A DNA stretch of 64,000 bases from Pseudocalidococcus azoricus BACA0444 (GTDB lineage Bacteria > Cyanobacteriota > Cyanobacteriia > Thermosynechococcales > Thermosynechococcaceae): positions 186,001-250,000 of the forward strand of contig NZ_JAVMIP010000003.1 in assembly GCF_031729055.1 (NCBI RefSeq), read 5' to 3'. The notes beneath the pieces are model-generated. The model was not told the origin of the DNA and did not search any database. It worked only from the letters and a program-made list of their open reading frames with translations. The position numbers were made by a program, and so were the translations under genes. Shown here piece after piece: positions 53,832-61,972 of the stretch. How positions within the stretch are numbered: position 1 is the first letter of the stretch; each line of letters starts with the position of its first letter.

Positions 53832-56000
53832 TTACTGTTTAACAATTGCGCCAAAATCTCCCAGGCCAGCCGCGGCATTCCGAACTAACCCTAAAAGATT
53901 CAAACGATTCTGCCTAACTTCTAAATCCTCATCCATGACTAAGACGCTCTCGGGGCCATCAAAAAAACGGCTCACGGTCGGGGCTAGGGCGGTTAAGGCT
54001 GCTAAAAGTAGGGCATAGTTGCGGGTTTCTTGGGCGGTTTGAATGTGGGGAAGTTGCTGAGTTAGGGCCTGGTAAAACTCTTTTTCAATGGGTTGTTTCA
54101 GGGTGTTGGTTTTAATCACGGCTTTAACATCCAAACAATCTGTGGACAAGTCCCCTTGACGAGCCAGACGAGCCGCCCGGTTCACCGTTTCATAAATTTG
54201 AGTCATCCGGCCATCATGACGAATGGTTTGTAAGAATTTAGCCCGCACCAAGACATCTACCACATCCCCCAGGCCCCGTTGGATTAAACTCGGATCCGCT
54301 TCTCCTAAAACCGCATTGACCAAATCGTAATCAATCTGTTGCTCATCAAGCAGGAGCGAGCGGAATCGTTGCCCAAAAAAGTCTTGGAGTTGGGTGGTTA
54401 AGGTTTTAGCTTGGGTGGCTTTTGGGAAGGCCTGGGTAAAGCTCGTAATAGTTTGACTCAGCAGTTGACTTAAATTCAGCGATAATTTGGCATTCCAAAT
54501 GATGTTGATGATTCCATTGGCGGCCCGTCTGAGTGCAAAGGGATCCGAAGAACCTGTTGGAATCCGTCCCAGGCCAAAGATACTCACGATGGTATCCAAC
54601 TTGTCTGCAATCGCTACGACTTGTCCGGTCATCGTTGTCGGTAAGGCATCGCCCGCGCCTTGGGGTAAATAATGCTCAACAATCCCCTTCGCCACTAAGT
54701 CTGACTCACCCCCGGCCTGGGCATAAATTTCTCCCATCCGCCCCTGTAGTTCGGGAAATTCCCCCACCATTTGGGTAACTAAATCGGCTTTGCAGAGGTG
54801 GGCTGTGCGTTGAATGTGTTGGGTAGTTGTGTCATCCAGGCCAAGGTTAACGGCAATTTCACGGGCAATGGTTTTAATCCGCTCAACTTTGACAGCCATA
54901 GAACCCAATTCATCTTGGAATGTCACTGTTTCTAATTTGGGTAAATAGGCTTCTAACGGTTGAGACAAGTCCGCATCATAGAAGAATTTACCATCAGCCA
55001 AGCGCGCCCGGATCACCCGTTCATTGCCCAATCGAATTGTCTCAGCAGCAGCAGGATCGCCGTTACTGATGGTGATGAAATGGGGCAGGAGTTTTTGTTT
55101 TTGATCATAAACTGGGAAATACCGTTGATGCGTCACCATAACCGTTGTAATTACGTCCGGGGGCAGTTGTAAAAATTCTGATTCAAAGTTGCCTAAGATT
55201 GCGGTTGGCCATTCCACTAATTGCACCACTTCGGCGAGTAAATCACTGGGAATTTCCGCTGTACCTTTCACGGATTTAGCTACGGCCTGGATTTGTGCGG
55301 TAATTAACGTTTCTCGTTTTGGGGGTTCAACTTCGACAAACGCAGCCCGCAGAATTGAAGCATAGTCCTTGGTCTGGGTGATGTTGACGGGGCCTGGATG
55401 GAGTACCCGATGCCCATAGCTGCTGTTGCTGCTGTTAATCACCCCCGAACCATTGGGAATTGAAATGGGTAATACTTGCTCTTGCCACAGGGAAACTAAC
55501 CAGCGAATCGGCCGGGAAAAGCGAAAATCCCCATCGCCCCAACGCATCAGCCGTTTGCCTTCAAGTTTACTAATCCAGTCCAACACCCAGGCCTGGAGCA
55601 GTTCCCCAGTCGGTTTAGCGGATTTAGTTTGGGTCAGATAGATAAATTCCCCTTTTTCCGTTTGCTTAACGGTAATTTCCTCTAAGGTGGCTCCTTTAGA
55701 TTTAAGAAATCCCAGTAAGGCTTTGGTGGGTTCTCCGTCTTTGTAGGCCGCAGTAACAGAAGGGCCTTTGATCTCTTCAATTTGATCCGGGGGGTGAATC
55801 TCCAGGCCTGTAATCAGCAATGCCAGACGGCGGGGGGTGCCAAAAACTTGAATCGAGGTTGGGGTTAGCCCTTGGACCGCCAAATCCGGGGAAATCCGTT
55901 GTTGCCATTGAGAAATTGCCGAACTCACAAACGCGGCCGGGAGTTCTTCTGTCCCCACTTCCAACAAAAAATTAGCCCGAGGGTCGGAGTTAGCAGCCAT
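53832..56000 (-). CDS. glyS: Glycyl-tRNA synthetase beta subunit
   Basis: 722 residues with the GlyS opening NFLLEVGTEELPAAFVSSAI, GPSVTAAYKDGEPTKALLGF, RPIRWLVSL, the HD-like centre (HLCKADLVTQMVGEFPELQG) and the C-terminal anticodon-binding domain (FFDGPESVLVMDEDLEVRQN). It acts with the alpha subunit GlyQ, which is not adjacent. The stop lies 66 bp from the IS630 end, so the insertion just missed the gene. Confidence 0.97.
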   Translation of the reverse strand: MAANSDPRANFLLEVGTEELPAAFVSSAISQWQQRISPDLAVQGLTPTSIQVFGTPRRLALLITGLEIHPPDQIEEIKGPSVTAAYKDGEPTKALLGFLKSKGATLEEITVKQTEKGEFIYLTQTKSAKPTGELLQAWVLDWISKLEGKRLMRWGDGDFRFSRPIRWLVSLWQEQVLPISIPNGSGVINSSNSSYGHRVLHPGPVNITQTKDYASILRAAFVEVEPPKRETLITAQIQAVAKSVKGTAEIPSDLLAEVVQLVEWPTAILGNFESEFLQLPPDVITTVMVTHQRYFPVYDQKQKLLPHFITISNGDPAAAETIRLGNERVIRARLADGKFFYDADLSQPLEAYLPKLETVTFQDELGSMAVKVERIKTIAREIAVNLGLDDTTTQHIQRTAHLCKADLVTQMVGEFPELQGRMGEIYAQAGGESDLVAKGIVEHYLPQGAGDALPTTMTGQVVAIADKLDTIVSIFGLGRIPTGSSDPFALRRAANGIINIIWNAKLSLNLSQLLSQTITSFTQAFPKATQAKTLTTQLQDFFGQRFRSLLLDEQQIDYDLVNAVLGEADPSLIQRGLGDVVDVLVRAKFLQTIRHDGRMTQIYETVNRAARLARQGDLSTDCLDVKAVIKTNTLKQPIEKEFYQALTQQLPHIQTAQETRNYALLLAALTALAPTVSRFFDGPESVLVMDEDLEVRQNRLNLLGLVRNAAAGLGDFGAIVKQ

Positions 56001-56177
56001 GTACCTGAATTGAAATTAGCAACTCCTTTATCCTACTGTGACCCCAGGCCGCAACAAACAACGACTAGCCAAGTCCATGCAATGTTGGGGGGGATGAGTG
56101 TAGTACCAGCAACCCAAGCCAGCTTCAGTGAGTGCTAAAATCAACTCCAAAATCACCAGATTATCCAGGGGATTGAC

Positions 56178-56582
56178 ATGGAAGGTAAATGTCTCTGTGG
56201 TGCAATAACCGTCCAAACACCCGATAAAACAAGCCTTGATGCCTGTCATTGTGGGATGTGTCGGCGTTGGGGGGGTGGGCCAGCTTTGGGGATTGCCTGT
56301 GGTACGGATGTGCAATTGGCCGGAATCGAAAAATTAAAGGTCTATCGGTCATCAGATTGGGCTGAACGAGCCTTTTGTGGTGAATGTGGGTCTCATATTT
56401 ACTACAAGTTACTCCCAACCCAAGACTATTTCATTCCAGCCGGTCTATTCCCAGATGGCACGAAATTTGAGTTCACAGAACAAATCTTTATTGACATGAA
56501 GCCCAGTTATTATGAATTTGCGAATCAAACTGTCAACTTAACCGAAGCAGAGATCTTGGCAAAATTTGCTAACCTGCTTTGA
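56178..56582 (+). CDS. GFA / CENP-V family zinc protein
   Basis: 134 residues with the zinc cysteines of the GFA family: CLCGAI at 5-10, CHCGMCRRW near 28, and FCGECGSHIYY near 73. The founding member was described as a glutathione-formaldehyde adduct enzyme, but most relatives have no proven activity. Short but full length. Neighbours (glyS convergent, crtR downstream) give no functional hint. Confidence 0.88.
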   Translation: MEGKCLCGAITVQTPDKTSLDACHCGMCRRWGGGPALGIACGTDVQLAGIEKLKVYRSSDWAERAFCGECGSHIYYKLLPTQDYFIPAGLFPDGTKFEFTEQIFIDMKPSYYEFANQTVNLTEAEILAKFANLL

Positions 56583-56858
56583 TTTTCCTATCTCCCTTAA
56601 CGAAACTGATACCCGCTGGCCTGGGGCTGCAAGGCCGAGTGAAATCCCTGTAACCTTAGCAATCGGGTCAACTTAGGGCGTCGCAGAACTCGGAATAGGA
56701 GGGCTAAGCCTTGGAAAATACCCTAATTTTCGCCGAAACTTCCTGATCCCTATCCCTCTGTCTGGGGCAACTACTTTATACTACTAGCGAGATAGATCTA
56801 CAAACTGAGTAGATCCGCCTATCCCCTATTTGGTGTATCAGCGGTAAGGAGTATCGGA

Positions 56859-57815
56859 TTGAAGGACGGAGGCAGCAGCACCCTAATTAGCCGGGAATTT
56901 TTAGGGCCGCCGGGAGATTTTAACCCGACTGTAGTCATGTTTATTGCGGCCATTAGCCTTGCCGTCATCTCCACCGTCGGTCACTTTGAATGGGATTGGC
57001 CGGCCTGGTGTACCTTTGGTGTCAATATTTTGGCGTTGCATTTGGTCGGGACGGTGATTCATGATGCCTCCCATAACGTGGCGCACCGCAACCCCCTTGT
57101 GAATGCTGTCTTGGGCCATGGCAGTGCCTTGATGCTGGGATTTGTCTTTCCCGTGTTTACCCGCGTCCATATTCAACACCACGCCCATGTCAACGATCCT
57201 GAAAATGACCCAGATCATTATGTCTCCAAGGGTGGCCCGTTGTGGCTAATTGCTCCGCGCTTTTTCTATCATGAAATTTTCTTTTTTAAGCGGCGACTGT
57301 GGCGGAATCATGAACTGTGGGAATGGGCCATTAGTCGGGGCCTGTTGGTGACGGTGGTGACACTGGCGGCCATCCATGGACATCTGGATTATGTGCTGAA
57401 TTTCTGGTTTTCCCCGGCCGGTGTAGTGGGCTTAATGTTGGGTTTGTTTTTTGATTATTTTCCCCATCGCCCCCATGTAGAACGGAATCGCTGGCACAAT
57501 GCCCGAGTTTATCCCAGTCCGATTTTGAACTTCCTAATTTTGGGGCAAAACTATCACCTCATCCATCACCTGTGGCCCAGTATTCCCTGGTATAAAGTCC
57601 AACCGGCTTACTATTCTGTTAAACCCCTTTTAGATGCCAAAGGCTGTAAACAAACCCTCGGGATTTTTGAGCCTGGTAACGTTGGCCCCTTTTTGTATGA
57701 TGCTCTGATTGGGATTCATTGGCCGCACTCGACTTCACTTCCGTCCCACACTCAGTTGAATATTTCCGTACCCGAATCCCATCCGGAACCTCAACGTAGC
57801 TCTGTTAAACTTTAG
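56859..57815 (+). CDS. crtR: Beta-carotene hydroxylase
   Basis: 318 residues. It starts at a TTG with TAAGGAG seven bases upstream; no ATG precedes the conserved FLGPPGDFNPT. Four histidine-rich iron motifs of the fatty-acid-desaturase superfamily are present: HDASHNVAH, HIQHHAHVNDPENDPDH, FPHRPH and NYHLIHHLWPSIPWY. CrtR makes zeaxanthin from beta-carotene. The protein ends in a polar, variable tail. About 275 bp of non-coding DNA precede it. Confidence 0.93.
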   Translation: MKDGGSSTLISREFLGPPGDFNPTVVMFIAAISLAVISTVGHFEWDWPAWCTFGVNILALHLVGTVIHDASHNVAHRNPLVNAVLGHGSALMLGFVFPVFTRVHIQHHAHVNDPENDPDHYVSKGGPLWLIAPRFFYHEIFFFKRRLWRNHELWEWAISRGLLVTVVTLAAIHGHLDYVLNFWFSPAGVVGLMLGLFFDYFPHRPHVERNRWHNARVYPSPILNFLILGQNYHLIHHLWPSIPWYKVQPAYYSVKPLLDAKGCKQTLGIFEPGNVGPFLYDALIGIHWPHSTSLPSHTQLNISVPESHPEPQRSSVKL

Positions 57816-57897
57816 GATCGAATTTAACCCGGCATTGCCCCAGGCCAGTTCGTTAGACTCAAAACAGAGTGTTAGTTTTGCGAATCCCTGTTTTGTT

Positions 57898-58338
57898 ATG
57901 CGAATCATTCAACAATCAGCAACCCGTTTAGTTTTGCGGCAACGCTTGGTCGGTCTCAGATATTTGTGCGCGTTTTGTGCCGGCCTGGGATTGTTCTTGT
58001 TCTTAGGGTATGAGTCTCCTGTGGATGGCATTGGGCTAATTGGTTTAACGACAGCCGGCCTGGGCTATCAACTGACGGCACAAGAAGACTGTACCCTTAA
58101 CCGAGAAACAGGGTTATTAACCTTGAGAAACTCTCTGGGGCGAAAATCCTATCATCTAGAGCAGCTAAAACGCGTCATAGTCAAAAAAGAAGTATTCCTT
58201 GGAACAGAGTTTTATCAGGTTTATTTCTACACCCAGGCCGGAGAGCAAATTGCCTTAACCCGTTTTCCGACAACCCATGTGGCACAACAGCAATCCTTAG
58301 CCCGCAGTATCCATCAGTTTATGGCTTCCAAGGTATAA
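57898..58338 (+). CDS. Hypothetical two-helix membrane protein, PH-like
   Basis: 146 residues from the ATG at 57898; the frame is open further upstream but lacks conserved character. A pair of membrane helices at ~18-58 (FCAGLGLFLFLGY and GIGLIGLTTAGLGYQL) is followed by a short beta domain (NRETGLLTLRNSLGRKSYHL, FYQVYFYTQAGEQIAL) reminiscent of bacterial PH-like domains. Function unknown. It follows crtR by about 80 bp on the same strand. Confidence 0.65.
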   Translation: MRIIQQSATRLVLRQRLVGLRYLCAFCAGLGLFLFLGYESPVDGIGLIGLTTAGLGYQLTAQEDCTLNRETGLLTLRNSLGRKSYHLEQLKRVIVKKEVFLGTEFYQVYFYTQAGEQIALTRFPTTHVAQQQSLARSIHQFMASKV

Positions 58339-58365
58339 CGCTGGATTGACCACTTGTAACAGTAA

Positions 58366-59538
58366 TCACCGGCCCAAAAATGCCATTACCCGTTGGGCGG
58401 CCTGGGCGAGGATTTCTGGCTCTCGAACGAGGGCAAAACGAACATACCCTTCACCCGCTGCACCAAAGCCGGCCCCTGGAGAAGCTGCCACCCCCGTCGC
58501 TTGAACCAGTTGCTGACAAAAGCCAATAGAGTCCGATTGCCAAGGTTCTGGGAGTTTGGCCCACACATACATTGTTGCCGGGGGCATTGGGACTGACCAG
58601 CCAAATTGATTCAGGGTTTGGACAAAGGCCTCGCGGCGGTGTGCAAAGGTTTGGACTGTGCTTTGGGGAATATGCTGTCCTTGGGTTAAGGCAACAGTCG
58701 CGCCCCGAAAAATGCCGAGATATTGGTTAAAATCAACAACGGCTTTTACTTGCCTGAGAGCTTTAATCAGGGTGCTGTTACCAATGGCAAAACCAACCCG
58801 AAAGCCGCCCATGTTGTAGGACTTGGATAGGGAGAAAAATTCGATACTTACAGACTTATCCGGATCCGCTTGCAAAATGGAGGGGGGTGGGCTAGAGGTA
58901 AAGTCCATATCTACATAGGGAAAGTCATGGGCGAGGACAAGGTTGTGGCCCTGGCAAAATTCGATGGCGGTGTGGAAAAATTCCAGGGGGGCAACGGCGG
59001 TGGTGGGATTGTGGGGATAGCTGAGGACGAGGAGCTTGGCCTGGTGTAGAATCGCGTTCGGAATAGAACTCAAGTCAGGTAAAAAATGATTTTCCGCGAG
59101 TAGCGGTAAGGTGTGGATTTGTCCCCCAGCTAAATGAACACCACCTGCATGGGAGGGATAGCCCGGATCCAGTAAAAGAGCATAATCCCCTGGATTCATG
59201 ATTGCCAAGGGGAGATGGGCTGTACCTTCCTGGGAGCCAATTAGGGGTAAAATCTCGGTCTCTGGATCAACGGCAATGCCGAATTTTTGGCGATACCAGG
59301 CCCCGGCAGCGTGGCGAAAGTCTTGGGTGCCATGGAATAAGAGATAACCGTGAGTCATCGGATCTCCAAGGGCCGCCCCAATGGCCTGGGTAATGAGGGG
59401 ATCAACGGGTAAATCAGAAGACCCCAAGGATAAGTCAATCATGTCCTGTCCGGCCCGGCGTGCTAAGGCCTTGGCCTGATCCATATCGGCAAAAACATTA
59501 CTTTGTAAGCCAGTGAGACGATGGGCGAGGGGTAACAT
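58366..59538 (-). CDS. Class I/II aminotransferase (LL-DAP aminotransferase-like)
   Basis: 390 residues, PLP fold type I. Substrate loop LGSSDLPVDPL, PNPT-type YPHNPTTAVAP, the cofactor aspartate in LVLAHDFPYVD, and the PLP lysine in FSLSKSYNMGGFRVGF. The GSQEGTAHLPLAI block is typical of the DapC/DapL-like group that cyanobacteria use in lysine and peptidoglycan synthesis. Exact substrate cannot be fixed. It is convergent with the membrane protein gene. Confidence 0.9.
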   Translation of the reverse strand: MLPLAHRLTGLQSNVFADMDQAKALARRAGQDMIDLSLGSSDLPVDPLITQAIGAALGDPMTHGYLLFHGTQDFRHAAGAWYRQKFGIAVDPETEILPLIGSQEGTAHLPLAIMNPGDYALLLDPGYPSHAGGVHLAGGQIHTLPLLAENHFLPDLSSIPNAILHQAKLLVLSYPHNPTTAVAPLEFFHTAIEFCQGHNLVLAHDFPYVDMDFTSSPPPSILQADPDKSVSIEFFSLSKSYNMGGFRVGFAIGNSTLIKALRQVKAVVDFNQYLGIFRGATVALTQGQHIPQSTVQTFAHRREAFVQTLNQFGWSVPMPPATMYVWAKLPEPWQSDSIGFCQQLVQATGVAASPGAGFGAAGEGYVRFALVREPEILAQAAQRVMAFLGR

Positions 59539-59692
59539 CAGAGCTTCCAGGGTGATTGATGAGAATAATTAGTCTGATTCCAGCCTAGCAACGGCAGTAG
59601 GACTTCAAACCGTCATAATCATCCTCCCAGTAATTAGCCGTGAACCCCTAGAGGCGCAACACCAGGCCTGGAACTCAGGGAAACAATAGCCC

Positions 59693-60076
59693 TCAAACCG
59701 TCAAGAGACTGTGGAGCAATACAGCTAACACAATGGCTGTAACTAAAACATAGGTAAAATCGCGTTGACGTAAGAAAATTAGCAGGGAAAGGGCAACCCG
59801 AGTAATGGGGGTGAGGAGTAATAACAAAATTCCCGTTTGAATGATCGCGTGTCCGCGAGCTTGCACATCAGCACTCAGGAGATCTGGAACCAGTTTGAGA
59901 TAGGTCGGCTCGCCCTTAAAGACACTCAAGGCCACAGTTTCCTGCCCATTTCTCCAAATATAGATTAGCCCCCCAATCAAAATAACTGTAGCAGAGAGAA
60001 TCACCCCACCCCGGAGGACATTGCCCAGGAGTTGATCCATTTTTTCATCTTCCCGATTGCGCTGCTCAAAGGTCAT
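59693..60076 (-). CDS. DUF1634 membrane protein
   Basis: 127 residues (an ATG twelve codons in, MDQLLGNVLRGGV, is the alternative start). Three membrane helices: GVILSATVILIGGLIYIW, a second near IIQTGILLLLLTPITRVAL, and the last FTYVLVTAIVLAVLLHSLL. This is DUF1634, which is found downstream of TauE/SafE exporters. Its ATG overlaps the TauE stop (ATGA), so the two are translationally coupled and probably form a two-part transporter. Confidence 0.88.
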   Translation of the reverse strand: MTFEQRNREDEKMDQLLGNVLRGGVILSATVILIGGLIYIWRNGQETVALSVFKGEPTYLKLVPDLLSADVQARGHAIIQTGILLLLLTPITRVALSLLIFLRQRDFTYVLVTAIVLAVLLHSLLTV

Positions 60077-60918
60077 AGTTTTAACCCCAACCCACTAATT
60101 CCTTGCCACAACATTTGCACAGCGACAATACCCAACACCACGCTAAAAACAATCCGCAAAAGCTGGACGGGGGCATGGACTAATAACTTCGCTCCGACTA
60201 GAGAACCAAACAGAACCCCCAAAACCACAGGTAAACAGAGGCCAGGATCAATATACCCCCGACTAAAATAAATGCCTGCACTCGCGGCTGCCGTCACCCC
60301 AATCATAAAGTTACTGGTGGTGGTGGAAACTTTGAAGGGCAACTGCATCACCTGATCCATCGCCAAGACCTTGACCATTCCCGAACCAATCCCCAGCAAC
60401 CCCGATAGAACCCCAGCCACATACATCAAGCCAAAGCCACCGGGGACATTTTGGGGAAAGTAATCTTCCCAGCCGCCGCTAGTTGGGTAACAGCTATTCA
60501 TCCCTAGGGAGGTAGCCAGAGGATTTGGGCCAATGTCACTCAGATGATCCTTGTGGGGTTGATTAGTGGCATAAATTGACCAGAGGAGAGCCACCCCAAA
60601 GATGATCGAAATACCAGCGGTGGGCATCCAAGTGGCAATATAGGCCCCCGAAATTGCCCCAATGGTTGTGGCCACTTCTAAAAACATCCCAATCCGGACA
60701 TTACTAAATCCCTCTTTGACGTAAGCAGCGGCGGCTCCAGAAGAGGTGGCAATGACTGAAATGAGGGCGGCCCCAATGGCATAGCGAATATCAACCCCCA
60801 GGCCAAGAGTTAAGAGGGGAATAATCACGACACCACCTCCTAAGCCAGTGACGGCCCCCAGGCCCCCCGCTAAAACTGAGCCAATCAAGGTAATGCCTGT
60901 TAATTCCAGAACCGTCAC
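60073..60918 (-). CDS. TauE/SafE (TSUP) family anion exporter
   Basis: 281 residues from a GTG at 60918 with AAGGAG seven bases upstream; the frame is open to 61062 but that extension is unsupported. Two repeats of the TSUP fold are seen: GGLGAVTGLGGGVVIIPLLT near the start and GVLSGLLGIGSGMVKVLAMD in the middle, about eight membrane helices in all. The family moves sulfite, sulfonates or similar anions. Paired with DUF1634 downstream. Confidence 0.9.
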   Translation of the reverse strand: MTVLELTGITLIGSVLAGGLGAVTGLGGGVVIIPLLTLGLGVDIRYAIGAALISVIATSSGAAAAYVKEGFSNVRIGMFLEVATTIGAISGAYIATWMPTAGISIIFGVALLWSIYATNQPHKDHLSDIGPNPLATSLGMNSCYPTSGGWEDYFPQNVPGGFGLMYVAGVLSGLLGIGSGMVKVLAMDQVMQLPFKVSTTTSNFMIGVTAAASAGIYFSRGYIDPGLCLPVVLGVLFGSLVGAKLLVHAPVQLLRIVFSVVLGIVAVQMLWQGISGLGLKL

Positions 60919-61159
60919 AAATGATCTCCTTAGTCTTGGGTGAAATTCATTTATAAGCCATCTGACAACAGTTCTTGAATAAATACACAATGTTTTTATC
61001 GCCAAAGTTTTGATCGGCAAGTCGAAAACCCTTGGGTCATTGGCCACTCTGAATTGTATCAATTAGCATTAGCTCCCCGATGGGGTGAAAAGAAAAGATA
61101 ATTAAGTCAAGATTTATGTCAATTATGATGACCCTGAGCCAAGAACAACCTGCCCTGTC

Positions 61160-61344
61160 AAGAAATCGAGTTACTCAGTAAGGTCAAGATATTAACGTTT
61201 TTGCCTCTCAACTGCTGGCAACCATTCTACAGTTTGGCGAGAGAAGACTTACAGGCATTCCTTGACGGGATTCAGGTAGGTTTAGATGATTTTGAAATGG
61301 GTAAGTTACGATCTTTTGCAGATTTCTCAAGACAACAATATTAA
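61160..61344 (+). pseudogene. Coding relic, possibly antitoxin-like
   Basis: Within the 560 bp between the TauE and UspA genes one plus-strand frame reads CQEIELLSKVKILTFLPLNC, then SLAREDLQAFLDGIQVGLDD and FEMGKLRSFADFSRQQY to a stop at 61342. No ATG; a TTG at 61234 could start the last 36 codons. The acidic helical end resembles small antitoxins, but I cannot name a family. The rest of the gap shows no feature. Confidence 0.25.
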
Positions 61345-61482
61345 ACCTCCAATCTACTGACTGATTGATAAAGTCCCGACTTGAACTGGTCAGCTTGGCA
61401 AAGGCAGAGATAGATTAGGCGTTGAGATGATAATTCCCAGGCCTGGATATACTAAGAACGAAGCAATGAGTTATCCCCAAGC

Positions 61483-61926
61483 GTGTTCAAACGGATTTTA
61501 GTGGCGGTTGATGATTCGGACATGGCCACAGAGGTGATCGAGGCCCTGGGTCAGTTAGACTTAATTCCCGAAAGTTTAGTTATTTTGACCCATGTGATTT
61601 CTCCAGCAGAATCAGGCCTGGGGCAGTCGGCGGACGTGTCTCAACCCACTGGTCATTGGCAACATCTGGAGTCACGCCTAGAGGACTATTGCCAAGAGGT
61701 GAATGAACTTTTTGAAAATACGGTGGATGTCGTCCTAGAGATTGCCCAGGGAGAACCAGCGGCGGAAATTATTCGCTTGGCCCACATTCACCAGGCCGAG
61801 TTAATTCTTTTAGGGAGTCGGGGTTTAACCGGAGTCTCGCGAATTTTACAGGGGTCAGTGAGTGCTCAAGTGGTGGAAGAAGCTCCCTGCTCTGTGTTTG
61901 TAGTCAAGTCTAGTCCCTCAGCTTAA
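61483..61926 (+). CDS. Universal stress protein (UspA family)
   Basis: 147 residues from a GTG. Begins FKRILVAVDDSDMATEVIEA and carries the ATP-binding GSRGLTGVSRILQGSVSAQV loop (G-x2-G-x9-G-S type) and the closing CSVFVVK. An ATP-binding UspA is therefore expected. An insert (~45-75) is rich in acidic and glutamine residues. It lies 46 bp before the P-type ATPase on the same strand, suggesting a stress or ion-balance link. Confidence 0.92.
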   Translation: MFKRILVAVDDSDMATEVIEALGQLDLIPESLVILTHVISPAESGLGQSADVSQPTGHWQHLESRLEDYCQEVNELFENTVDVVLEIAQGEPAAEIIRLAHIHQAELILLGSRGLTGVSRILQGSVSAQVVEEAPCSVFVVKSSPSA

Positions 61927-61972
61927 CGCCAATTTTGTTCAGTACTGCCCTTAGGTTCGTTGACGGTAAGTT

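Larger units (their letters stand above)
4345..61446. repeat. Dispersed palindrome CCAGGCCTGG (18 exact copies)
   Basis: Exact copies start at 4345, 9969, 10831, 12621, 13802, 14349, 15618, 25778, 29727, 31417, 36358, 36676, 38636, 43182, 45338, 55587, 59662 and 61437. Chance expectation for a 10-mer in 64 kb is about 0.06. Copies lie in both coding and intergenic DNA and in different reading frames. The shorter CCAGGCC/GGCCTGG occurs in nearly every gene. The copies are dispersed single words, not tandem. Confidence 0.9.
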
